A DNA stretch of 9,722 nt from Clostridia bacterium (GTDB lineage Bacteria > Bacillota > Clostridia > Oscillospirales > CAG-272): assembly GCA_017416885.1 (NCBI GenBank), contig JAFQAM010000257.1, forward strand, positions 1 through 9,722, written 5' to 3'. The position numbers were made by a program, and so were the translations under genes. Shown here one piece after another: positions 1 to 5,776 of the stretch (position 1 is the stretch's first letter; each line of letters begins with the position of its first letter). The notes beneath the pieces are model-generated. The model was given only the letters and a program-made list of their open reading frames with translations. It was not told where the DNA came from and searched no databases.

Positions 1-656
1 TCTTCTACCGTTCCTACTGCAAGGAGCTTGCCGTTTTTCATGATACCTATGCGATCGGAAAGCGCTTCGGCTTCTTCCATATAGTGTGTCGTTAGGATAA
101 TCGTAATTTTGCCTTTCAAGGAGCGAATTGTTTTCCAAAGCTCGTGCCTTGCTATAACATCAAGTCCAAGAGTAGGTTCGTCTAAAAATAAAATTTGAGG
201 CTCGCTTATCAGTGCCATTGCTATACTGACACGGCGCTGCCAACCTCCTGATAGCTTTCCCGCCTTTCTGTATAGAATATCAGCCAAAGCAAATTGCTCC
301 GACAGCTCTGTAATTTGGGCAAAGGTCTTTTCCTTTGAGAATCCGTGAATACCGCAGATTAATTCTAAATTTTCTTTTACGGAAAGGTTAGGGGCAATAG
401 CGGTTTCTTGGGGAGATACTCCAATCAATTGCTTTACTTGTTCCGACTCCTTCGTTATACTGTAACCACCTACAACGGCATCTCCATCCGTAGGCTTTAT
501 AAGACAGGAAAGCATTTTTATTGTCGTAGTTTTTCCCGCACCGTTTACGCCAAGAAGAGAAAACAATTCGCCTTGATGTATTTCTAAATTCAACTTATCC
601 ACGGCAGTAATTTTTTTGTACTGCTTTACAAGTTCGATAGCTTTAATTGCTTGCAT
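1..656 (-). CDS. ABC transporter ATP-binding protein, partial (C-terminus beyond left edge)
   Basis: This is the nucleotide-binding subunit of an ABC transporter of the antibiotic/drug or ABC-2 export type; it would hydrolyse ATP at the inner face of the membrane to drive a partner permease. The 218 residues read here are open without a stop. Visible motifs are Walker A GVNGAGKT (about 36-43), Q-loop Gln83 in GVSPQE, signature LSGGW (135-139), Walker B ILFLDEP (155-161), D-loop GLD and the switch His191 in TTHYMEEAE. The signature has Trp where Gln is more usual (LSGGQ), a common variant in this subfamily. The start is supported by GGAGG at 665-669, eight bases upstream. The remaining tail and any permease gene lie left of the window, so the substrate cannot be given. 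It reads away from the repeat-rich gap on its right. Confidence 0.93.
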   Translation of the reverse strand, partial: MQAIKAIELVKQYKKITAVDKLNLEIHQGELFSLLGVNGAGKTTTIKMLSCLIKPTDGDAVVGGYSITKESEQVKQLIGVSPQETAIAPNLSVKENLELICGIHGFSKEKTFAQITELSEQFALADILYRKAGKLSGGWQRRVSIAMALISEPQILFLDEPTLGLDVIARHELWKTIRSLKGKITIILTTHYMEEAEALSDRIGIMKNGKLLAVGTVE

Positions 657-694
657 TTTTTAATCCTCCGTTTATTTTATCGCTTGCGGATATT

Positions 695-725
695 ATTATA
701 GCAAACAAAATTGGAGAATTGTTGA
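695..725 (-). promoter_or_regulatory. Probable extended -10 promoter for the ABC ATPase gene
   Basis: Read on the minus strand, a perfect TATAAT (695-700) is preceded by TGC, which gives an extended -10 element. The -35 region is poor; the best match is TCAACA at 720-725 with a 19-base gap. The GGAGG ribosome binding site and ATG follow about 30 bases downstream. Confidence 0.5.
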
Positions 726-762
726 TTTTTTGTCTGTTCGGTCATTTTTCGTTGTTAATCGG

Positions 763-872
763 TTTTAAATTGTCATCGGCCTATACTTTAACGATCGCCA
801 TAATCTTAGTGAATTAATTTTAAATTGTCATCGGCCTATACTTTAACGATCGCCATAATCTTAGTGAATTAA
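763..872. repeat. Perfect 55-bp tandem direct repeat (two copies)
   Basis: Positions 763-817 and 818-872 are identical over 55 bases, with no match outside these limits. Each unit begins TTTTAAATTGTCATCGG and ends ATCTTAGTGAATTAA, with a central CGATCG palindrome. There is no reading frame or obvious dyad spanning the unit. It lies in the intergenic region upstream of the ABC ATPase promoter. Two exact copies suggest a recent slippage or duplication event. It is not a CRISPR array, because there are no spacers. Confidence 0.95.
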
Positions 873-880
873 AAAGATCC

Positions 881-1033
881 CATCTGACGGAGATGCAAAA
901 CGACCGCAGGAAATATGTTCAATTATTGATGAAATCTTCATCCTACATCTTTAGATGAAATGAAATCGAATTTTCCCCCACCCACCATCGGGACGGATTT
1001 AACTGAAAATACCCAGGATTGTATCCAATCCTG
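881..1033. other. Intergenic stretch with four small hairpins, no gene seen
   Basis: Four short inverted repeats lie in this non-coding stretch. They are CATCT/AGATG at 881-895 (5-base loop), GATGAA/TTCATC at 928-942, CATCT/AGATG at 946-957 (2-base loop), and CAGGATTG/CAATCCTG at 1014-1033 (loop TATC). The last could act as a weak terminator, since AGTGTTTTATT follows it on the plus strand, but its U-tract is poor. A minus-strand reading frame of 63 codons crosses this region but also runs into the hairpin array to the right, so it is not called as a gene. Confidence 0.6.
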
Positions 1034-1113
1034 AGTGTTTTATTGTGAAAGGACGATAAAAAAAGATATTTCGCCACTTTTTGTTTGGGGTTGAACTGTC
1101 GCGTTCTTTTCGT

Positions 1114-1277
1114 TTGCGCGAAGCGCAACTTCATTGATGCAGAGCATCACATCGTTGCGAAGCACATCATTTGCACAAGGTGCAACATCGTTTATTTGTG
1201 CCGCAAACGGCAATGATGTTCTCGCTATGCTCGAAATGAAGTTGACCTTTGGTCAAATGATGTTGTGCCTGCGGCAC
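1114..1277. repeat. Array of about eight mini-hairpins with mirror-image linkers
   Basis: Short stems with mostly 3-base loops follow one another: TTGCGC-GAA-GCGCAA (1114-1128), GATGC-AGA-GCATC (1136-1148), TGC-GAA-GCA (1156-1164), TTGCAC-AAG-GTGCAA (1171-1185), TGCCG-CAAA-CGGCA (1199-1212), an imperfect one around 1219-1235, TTGACC-TTT-GGTCAA (1242-1256) and GTGCC-TGC-GGCAC (1265-1277). The linkers in the left half are of the CATCATT/CATCG type, and those in the right half are AATGATGTT/AATGAAGTT. The linker AACTTCATT (1127-1135) is the exact reverse complement of AATGAAGTT (1235-1243). The stems differ in sequence but each is self-complementary. The array sits immediately downstream of the tmRNA terminator. 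Confidence 0.8.
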
Positions 1278-1283
1278 AAATAT

Positions 1284-1313
1284 AAAAACGACAAGTTGAA
1301 ACTTGTCGTTTTT
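1284..1313 (-). terminator. Rho-independent terminator of ssrA
   Basis: The inverted repeat AAAAACGACAAGTT (1284-1297) / AACTTGTCGTTTTT (1300-1313) gives a 14-bp stem with a 2-base minimal loop. It lies directly after the CCA end of the tmRNA and has a U-tract on the minus strand. It is nearly symmetric, so it could stop transcription from either side. Confidence 0.85.
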
Positions 1314-1315
1314 TC

Positions 1316-1705
1316 TGGTGGAACTGGCGAGAGTCGAACTCGCGTCCGAAAACCACTTGACATAACCTTCTCCGTAGTCAGTTAATCCTTTAAAATTCCC
1401 CTACAAAACGATGATTAACAATCTTTTATTCAGGTATTGTCTTAGTGCTTGATTGATACAGACAAAACTCTCAATTCAAGTTCACCTCTCACATTACGCT
1501 CAGTCTTAGGTCGAGGTACTCCCAAGAGGAACGGGCGGTGCATAAGACCGCAGCACTGCTAATTGAAACTCCCGAAGGAGAATCAATTAGGCAGCCATAG
1601 CAACTTTATTGTTGTCGTTTATTTTTAAGTTGGCCATTATACGGGATTAGCCGGCCCGCTACGCTTATTATATCTCATAATCCCCGTCGAAACCTTTACA
1701 GTCCC
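1316..1705 (-). ncRNA. ssrA: Transfer-messenger RNA (tmRNA)
   Basis: tmRNA rescues ribosomes stalled on broken mRNAs by acting first as an alanyl-tRNA and then as a short message that adds a degradation tag. The 3' end (minus strand) carries a T-arm GCGAG-TTCGACT-CTCGC and ends CAGTTCC-ACCA. The 5' end reads GGGACTG followed by TAAAGGTTTCGACGGGG, the hallmark tmRNA start. GGGACTG pairs with CAGTTCC as a 7-bp acceptor stem with one G-U pair. The internal tag frame is at 1587-1634. The length of 390 nt is normal for one-piece tmRNA. A consensus promoter (1725-1753) and a terminator (1284-1313) bracket it. It lies close to smpB, whose product is its obligate partner. The ends are inferred from the acceptor stem. 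Confidence 0.97.
1587..1634 (-). other. tmRNA tag-peptide reading frame
   Basis: On the minus strand, GCC AAC TTA AAA ... GCT GCC TAA encodes ANLKINDNNKVAMAA followed by TAA. The Ala-Ala end and hydrophobic V-A-M-A-A terminus fit a ClpXP-type degron, and the length resembles the Bacillus tag, which ends NVALAA. The exact resume codon (GCC or the following AAC) cannot be fixed from this sequence alone. Confidence 0.8.
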
Positions 1706-1724
1706 ATATGGAATTTGCTATATT

Positions 1725-1753
1725 ATTATATATCATTATGATAGTTTTGTCAA
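1725..1753 (-). promoter_or_regulatory. Consensus sigma-A promoter of ssrA
   Basis: On the minus strand there is a perfect -35 TTGACA (1748-1753), a 17-base spacer (1731-1747) and a perfect -10 TATAAT (1725-1730). The predicted start near 1718 leaves a leader of about 13 bases before the mature 5' G at 1705, which RNase P would remove. This is the strongest promoter in the window and fits an abundant RNA. Confidence 0.92.
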
Positions 1754-1775
1754 TGGGAATATTTCCAAAAAAATC

Positions 1776-1804
1776 GCAAAAACCGACAAGCAATAGCTTG
1801 TCGG
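1776..1804 (-). terminator. Rho-independent terminator after the acyltransferase-like gene
   Basis: On the minus strand, CCGACAAGC-TATT-GCTTGTCGG is a perfect 9-bp stem followed by TTTTTGCGATTTTTTT. It begins just after the stop of the 1811-2686 gene and ends about 20 bases before the ssrA -35 element. The smpB transcript therefore probably ends here and ssrA is expressed on its own. Confidence 0.9.
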
Positions 1805-1810
1805 TTAGCA

Positions 1811-2686
1811 TTAAAAGAAGAATATACCAAGTCCCCAACCAACTAAGCCACCTTTTTTAAGATGCTCAACATAGTTGCGTCTGAATGAAGTGTTAGCTGG
1901 CAATCTATCGGGATTTCTGTCCTCTGTGTCAAATAATCTCCAAAGGTCCTCGCCCTCATTGTCAGCGTACTCAAAAACATCAAAACGAGAGAAGAACTTG
2001 TATGTATTACTATTGTGATTTAAAATTTCCTCGTGCTTAGGATAGAGAAGCCAAGAGTGACAAATAAATGGCTTCTCATCGCCCTCAACCTCAGTAAAGA
2101 ATTCCTTCGCCATCTTGTAAGCCTCAATACAGCTATTTTCATCAAAAGGTGTGCCGTCTTTTGGAATATGAACATTGATAACCTTGCTTTCCTTATCAAG
2201 CTTATGTCCGTTCTTTTCATAATTGTGGCCAAGCTTTGTAACCTCAAACTGTAATCTGCCAAGAGCAAATCTTGTAAGGTCAAAAAATCCGGGGAACCAC
2301 CAAGCAACAAAAGAACCGATTACACCGCGTACAATCTTGCATTCCTCGAGCTTGTACTTTAAGTCAAGCATAGATTTCTTGTAAATATCAAGAGAAATTC
2401 CTCTTTCAATATAAAGCTCCTTTAAATGCTTAGTCATACACATAAAAATAAGTAAGCCTGATGTGTAAGGATGAACTCCAACAAGTTTACCGGCATTCTG
2501 TGCAGGCACTAATATGGCATTATAATAATCACAGTGAATATCATTTTCATATAGCTTAACGATTCTCTCAAATTCTTTTTTTGCTTCCTCACAGCCTTCA
2601 ATTTTCTCAAAAGCCTCAATCAAAAACTTTCTGTCAGAATCAAGATATTCGCATTCAATCATAAAATTATTTAAATAGTTTTTCAT
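1811..2686 (-). CDS. Acyltransferase-like protein (GNAT-like C-terminal domain type), 291 aa
   Basis: This is a soluble protein with no signal peptide or membrane helix. I recognise, from memory only, the pattern of the acyltransferase-domain family with a GNAT-like C-terminal domain (NAT_N/GNAT_C). The elements are WWFPGFFDLTRFALGRLQFE (about 129-148), VINVHIP (169-175), a CHSWLLYP stretch (209-216), and NTYKFFSRFDV near 227-237. No catalytic residue or substrate can be assigned, and family members are mostly uncharacterised. Its ATG shares one base with the smpB stop (TAATG), so the two are almost certainly co-transcribed and translationally coupled. A terminator follows directly. The link to ribosome rescue is positional only. 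An alternative reading is an unrelated conserved hypothetical. Confidence 0.72.
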   Translation of the reverse strand: MKNYLNNFMIECEYLDSDRKFLIEAFEKIEGCEEAKKEFERIVKLYENDIHCDYYNAILVPAQNAGKLVGVHPYTSGLLIFMCMTKHLKELYIERGISLDIYKKSMLDLKYKLEECKIVRGVIGSFVAWWFPGFFDLTRFALGRLQFEVTKLGHNYEKNGHKLDKESKVINVHIPKDGTPFDENSCIEAYKMAKEFFTEVEGDEKPFICHSWLLYPKHEEILNHNSNTYKFFSRFDVFEYADNEGEDLWRLFDTEDRNPDRLPANTSFRRNYVEHLKKGGLVGWGLGIFFF

Positions 2687-3147
2687 TAAAATCCACCCTT
2701 AGTAACCCTTTCAATAGTTCTTTGCGCATCACGCTTAGCATCGCTTTCGCGCTTGTCATATAATTTTTTACCCTTGCAAACGCCGAGCTCTAATTTAACT
2801 CTTGATCCCTTAAAATAAAGTGATAACGGAATTAAAGAATAACCGTCTCTTGCAACCAAGCCATTAAGCTTTATAATTTCCTTTTTGTGCATAAGAAGCT
2901 TTTTAGCTCTCATAGGATCCTTATTGAAAATATTTCCCTTTTCATAAGGTGAAATATGCATTCCAACAACAAATAGCTCCCCGTCATAAACCTTGCAAAA
3001 GGAGTCCTTTAAGTTGACCTGTCCATTACGCAAGGATTTAATTTCAGTGCCAAAAAGCTCAATTCCTGCTTCGTATTTTTCAATAACGAAATAATCGTGA
3101 TACGCCTTTTTATTTGGCGCAATAATCTTAATACCTTTTTCAGTCAT
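2686..3147 (-). CDS. smpB: SsrA-binding protein SmpB
   Basis: SmpB binds the tRNA-like domain of tmRNA and carries it into stalled ribosomes; its C-terminal tail occupies the empty mRNA channel. At 153 aa it has the usual length. Family landmarks are NKKAYHDYFVIEKYEAGIELFGTEIKSLR split over residues 12-40, NGQVNLKDSF (41-50), the H-I-S-P-Y-E-K-GNIFNKDPMRAKKLL region near 64-85, and the basic tail KGKKLYDKRE...RDAQRTIERV. The start is supported by AAAGGAG (3154-3160), six bases upstream. The RNA partner gene ssrA lies about 1 kb downstream on the same strand, with one acyltransferase-like gene between them. The stop codon overlaps the next ATG by one base. Confidence 0.97.
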   Translation of the reverse strand: MTEKGIKIIAPNKKAYHDYFVIEKYEAGIELFGTEIKSLRNGQVNLKDSFCKVYDGELFVVGMHISPYEKGNIFNKDPMRAKKLLMHKKEIIKLNGLVARDGYSLIPLSLYFKGSRVKLELGVCKGKKLYDKRESDAKRDAQRTIERVTKGGF

Positions 3148-3178
3148 AATAAACTCCTTTCTTAGTCATAACAAAGTA

Positions 3179-3207
3179 AGTATATCATATTATTATTAAA
3201 TTTGCAA
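3179..3207 (-). promoter_or_regulatory. Predicted sigma-A promoter of the smpB operon
   Basis: On the minus strand, -35 TTGCAA (3202-3207), a 17-base spacer and -10 TATACT (3179-3184) lie just upstream of the smpB ribosome binding site. It is divergent from the ZIP transporter promoter in the same 142-bp gap. Confidence 0.7.
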
Positions 3208-3252
3208 TAGCATATAATGTCGAAAAATCACATTTTATCATAAAATTCATAC

Positions 3253-3276
3253 TATAATTATGAGAAATATTCTCAT
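3253..3276 (+). promoter_or_regulatory. ZIP transporter -10 box and Fur-like operator palindrome
   Basis: A perfect TATAAT (3253-3258) has only a weak -35 upstream. Immediately after it, ATGAGAA-ATA-TTCTCAT (3260-3276) is a perfect 7-bp inverted repeat covering the predicted transcription start. Read as a 7-1-7 site, TGAGAAA-T-ATTCTCA resembles boxes of Fur-family metal repressors. Such a position would let a repressor block initiation. The assignment to a particular regulator (Fur, Zur or another) is inference. Confidence 0.6.
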
Positions 3277-3289
3277 TTAGGAGATAAAA

Positions 3290-4012
3290 ATGAAAATTGT
3301 ACTATTAACTGCCTTGGGCGTAGGCGGTGCAACTGTTTTTGGTGCTATCATCGGCTTTATATTCAAAAAAATCTCGCATAAATTCTCTGATATAATTTTA
3401 GCCTTCGGCGCAGGCGTTATGCTTTCTGCATCGTTTTTAGGCTTGATTTTGCCGTCATTGGAATGTGGTGGAAAATTTGGTGTACTAATTACCGTATCGG
3501 GAATATTTGTAGGAGCAATCTGTATTGACCTGATAGAAAAGCTTGTACCGCATATCGACACTATCACTACAACCGATAACGAAAGCTTTAAAAAGGTAAT
3601 GCTTTTTGTTTTAGCAATAGCAATCCATAACCTTCCCGAAGGAATAGCGGCAGGCGTAGGCTTCGGCACAGGCGATATTTCCTCGGCAATAATGATCGCA
3701 GTAGGAATTGCGCTACAAAATATTCCCGAAGGAATGGTAATAATCGGACCAATGCTATCAGTAGGTATCAGTCCGGGAAAAACCTTTTTCTATGCTATGC
3801 TGACAGGACTTATAGAAATCATAGGTACATTTATTGGATACTTTGCAGTAAATATATCAAATGTTATTTTGCCCTTTGCATTATCCTTTGCTGGCGGCAC
3901 AATGCTATATGTCATTAGTAACGAAATGATTCCGGAAACTCACTCACACGGCAACGAGAGAGGAGCATCGTATTCATTGCTTTTTGGCTTCTCAATTATG
4001 CTGCTTTTTTAA
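3290..4012 (+). CDS. ZIP-family divalent metal transporter (GufA/ZupT-like)
   Basis: This inner-membrane importer probably carries Zn2+ and perhaps Fe2+ or Mn2+. The 240 residues form about eight hydrophobic segments. The two metal-site motifs are HNLPEG (113-118) in helix 4 and QNIPEG (143-148) in helix 5, with an acidic GLIEIIG (173-179) in the next helix and a His/Glu cluster EMIPETHSHGNE (212-223) before the last helix. The Gln instead of His in the second motif is usual for the GufA-like branch. AGGAG (3279-3283) supports the start. The C-terminus stops at SIMLLF inside a T-run, a few residues earlier than I expect for relatives; this may be natural or a small truncation. A Fur-like palindrome lies at its promoter. 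It is monocistronic, with a hairpin after the stop. Confidence 0.92.
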   Translation: MKIVLLTALGVGGATVFGAIIGFIFKKISHKFSDIILAFGAGVMLSASFLGLILPSLECGGKFGVLITVSGIFVGAICIDLIEKLVPHIDTITTTDNESFKKVMLFVLAIAIHNLPEGIAAGVGFGTGDISSAIMIAVGIALQNIPEGMVIIGPMLSVGISPGKTFFYAMLTGLIEIIGTFIGYFAVNISNVILPFALSFAGGTMLYVISNEMIPETHSHGNERGASYSLLFGFSIMLLF

Positions 4013-4014
4013 AA

Positions 4015-4048
4015 AATAACCGCTATTTGATGTGAAATAGCGGTTATT
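4015..4048 (+). terminator. Hairpin terminator after the ZIP transporter gene
   Basis: AATAACCGCTATTT (4015-4028) and AAATAGCGGTTATT (4035-4048) form a perfect 14-bp stem with a 6-base loop, three bases after the stop codon. The U-tract is modest on the plus strand (GTTATTAATAT) and better on the minus strand (GTTATTTTTT), so it may work in both directions. Confidence 0.8.
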
Positions 4049-4124
4049 AATATATGCACACATTATCATATGAACAATATAACATAAAAATAGTTAATTT
4101 TTTGTTAATAAAATTAAAAAGCTA

Positions 4125-4153
4125 TTTACATTATATGGATGTAATGATAGAAT
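4125..4153 (+). promoter_or_regulatory. Predicted sigma-A promoter of the two-gene membrane operon
   Basis: TTTACA (4125-4130), a 17-base spacer and TAGAAT (4148-4153) each match consensus at five of six bases. An inverted repeat TTACAT-7-ATGTAA (4126-4144) overlaps the -35 and spacer and could be an operator. A leader of about 50 bases precedes the ATG at 4213. Confidence 0.72.
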
Positions 4154-4212
4154 ACATACGAAAATTTAATTTTTAGTTAATATTTTTGTAACAAATAAAA
4201 GGAATTTAAAAT

Positions 4213-5043
4213 ATGAAATTTTTTGGAAACATTTTAAATTTTCTTGAAGCCACAATGAAAACACCGACAAATTTCAGTTGGTTCCATTTGATGTTTATAG
4301 CAATAGCCATTTTAATAACAGTGCTGTTGTGCATAAAATTCAAAAATTGTGATGACAAGATTTTTAGAAGAATAGTTTTTATCGCCTGGCTTTTGCTTGT
4401 TGGCTTAGAGGTGTATAAGCAAATTGTATTTACATTTGATTACGACGGAACAACAATAACAGGTGATTATCAATGGTACGCATTTCCATTCCAATTCTGT
4501 TCAACGCCGTTATTTGCGTTACCGTTCATTGCATTTTTAAAGGATGGCAAGATAAGAGATGCAGTTATAATGTATATGGCAACATTCTCGCTCTTTGCAG
4601 GACTTGCTGTATTTGTATATCCTAATGATGTGTTTATTGAAACAATCGGCATCAATATACAGACAATGATTCACCACGGCTCACAAATAGTATTCGGTAT
4701 CTTTTTTGCATCATATTTTAGTAAAAAGCTAAATTTGAAGCGCTTTTTAAGCTCAATTGCAGTTTTTGCAGTATTCTGCTCAATAGCAATCATTTTAAAT
4801 ATCATTGTCCACCACGCTTTTATAGCTAACGGAATTGATGAAACCTTTAATATGTTCTATATAAGCCCCTATTATCCGTGTACACTGCCAATATTATCAA
4901 CAGTTTACGAAAAGGTGCATTACTCAATTTTCATCATCTTGTACATTTTTGGCTTTGCTTTAGTAGCATACATAATATACAATATAGAAAATCTGATTAT
5001 TAATCTATCTGAAAAAGGAAAAAAGAATGTTAAACTACAATAA
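4213..5043 (+). CDS. Multi-pass membrane protein, YwaF/TMEM164-like
   Basis: The 276-residue protein has about seven hydrophobic segments (near 24-41, 52-73, 96-110, 117-136, 152-169, 180-204 and 238-257) and ends in a basic tail. From memory it resembles the YwaF (TIGR02206) family. The evidence is WFHLMFIA (23-30), FPFQFCSTPLFALPF (91-105), which aligns with the LPLHLCS motif, an HHGSQIV stretch (154-160), and NMFYISPYYPCTLP (213-226). The eukaryotic relative TMEM164 is reported to be a Cys-dependent acyltransferase that forms ether phospholipids, and Cys96 here lies in the equivalent motif; enzymatic function is inference. The start at 4213 follows AAAAGGAA (4197-4204). It overlaps the next gene by 17 nt, so the two are expressed together. 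An alternative is a membrane protein of unknown role. Confidence 0.62.
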   Translation: MKFFGNILNFLEATMKTPTNFSWFHLMFIAIAILITVLLCIKFKNCDDKIFRRIVFIAWLLLVGLEVYKQIVFTFDYDGTTITGDYQWYAFPFQFCSTPLFALPFIAFLKDGKIRDAVIMYMATFSLFAGLAVFVYPNDVFIETIGINIQTMIHHGSQIVFGIFFASYFSKKLNLKRFLSSIAVFAVFCSIAIILNIIVHHAFIANGIDETFNMFYISPYYPCTLPILSTVYEKVHYSIFIILYIFGFALVAYIIYNIENLIINLSEKGKKNVKLQ

Positions 5044-5737
5044 ATATAAAAATTTAGCAATAATCTTATTTTCTTTTATTCAGCTTATACTGTTCTTTAC
5101 AGTGCAAGCAACAAGCGGCGTTTCTAATACAATATCATCCTTTGCCGTAGTAGTATTATGCTGTCTCTTTGTAATTCTTTATATTGAAAAATCCAAGGAT
5201 TACATTTTTACACAAATAGCACTTTTTTGTACGGTAATGGCAGATCTATTTTTAGTAGTCCTTCAACCTATGAAGCAGCTGCCTGCAATGATATTCTTTT
5301 CAATAACACAAATTTGCTATTTTTTAAGGCTTTTCTTTAATACAAAAAGCAAAAAAGAGAAGCAAATACACATTATTATAAGAGCCGCATCCTCTTTCCT
5401 TGCTATTATATTAACAATCGTAGTATTAAAAGCAAAAGCAGACGCATTAAGCCTCGTTTCAATGTTCTACTATGCAAACCTCATAATTAATATTGTATTT
5501 GCATTTATTCATTTTAAATCCTCAAATCTTTTAGCAATAGGTCTATTACTATTCCTGTGCTGCGACACCATAGTTGGTATAAATGTGTTGTTAGACCAAT
5601 ATATCACCTCGCCAAGCCTTCAAGAAAGTATAAATTCAATCCTGAGTTCACTCAACTGGGCTTGGATATTCTATGTGCCCTCACAAACGCTTTTAGCATT
5701 AAGCTTGACAAAACTTAATAACAAAATGAGCTATTAA
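5027..5737 (+). CDS. Membrane protein resembling YhhN/TMEM86 (lysoplasmalogenase family)
   Basis: The 236 residues make about eight hydrophobic helices. YhhN/TMEM86 proteins are eight-helix enzymes, and the TMEM86 members hydrolyse the vinyl-ether bond of lysoplasmalogens. The matching pattern here is an Asp in a hydrophobic helix, VMADLFLVVL (70-79), followed by a polar helix TQICYFLRL (94-102), then GLLLFLCCDTIVGIN (172-186) with Asp180, and a final WAWIFYVPSQTLLALS (211-226) that corresponds to the family's C-terminal Tyr/Gln helix. Overall divergence is high, so this is a motif-level call. The gene starts inside the end of the previous one in another frame, behind AAAAGGAAAAAAG. A strong terminator overlaps its stop codon. 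Confidence 0.58.
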   Translation: MLNYNKYKNLAIILFSFIQLILFFTVQATSGVSNTISSFAVVVLCCLFVILYIEKSKDYIFTQIALFCTVMADLFLVVLQPMKQLPAMIFFSITQICYFLRLFFNTKSKKEKQIHIIIRAASSFLAIILTIVVLKAKADALSLVSMFYYANLIINIVFAFIHFKSSNLLAIGLLLFLCCDTIVGINVLLDQYITSPSLQESINSILSSLNWAWIFYVPSQTLLALSLTKLNNKMSY

Positions 5738-5755
5738 ATTAAAATAGCTCATTTT
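5723..5755 (+). terminator. Rho-independent terminator, probably shared by converging genes
   Basis: AAAATGAGCTATT (5723-5735) and AATAGCTCATTTT (5743-5755) make a 13-bp stem with a 7-base loop, followed by TTATT on the plus strand. The left arm contains the last codons of the upstream gene. On the minus strand it also ends in CTCATTTTGTTATT, so it can serve the converging Xre transcript. Confidence 0.92.
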
Positions 5756-5776
5756 TTATTGAATTTTAGCTTTTAT

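Noticed and set aside
763..872. CRISPR array
   Set aside because: The repeats are directly adjacent with no spacers, and there are only two copies.
943..1134. Minus-strand 63-codon frame in the intergenic gap
   Set aside because: It runs across hairpins and begins inside the mini-hairpin array, has no credible ribosome binding site, and its composition does not look like the neighbouring genes.
1114..1277. attC/integron array or transposon end
   Set aside because: There are no core integrase sites, no integrase or transposase gene in the window, and no visible target-site duplication. The structure is better described as a hairpin array.
1134..1385. Plus-strand 83-codon frame
   Set aside because: It covers the hairpin array, the ssrA terminator and the 3' end of tmRNA in antisense, so it is a chance frame.
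2020..2310. Frames of 96 codons (minus) and 73 codons (plus, 2033-2254) inside the acyltransferase-like gene
   Set aside because: They are shadow frames of a well-supported gene with good start context and a terminator.
3277..3669. 130-codon minus-strand frame opposite the ZIP gene
   Set aside because: It is antisense to a clear ZIP transporter and is rich in Pro/Thr/Ile as expected for a shadow frame.
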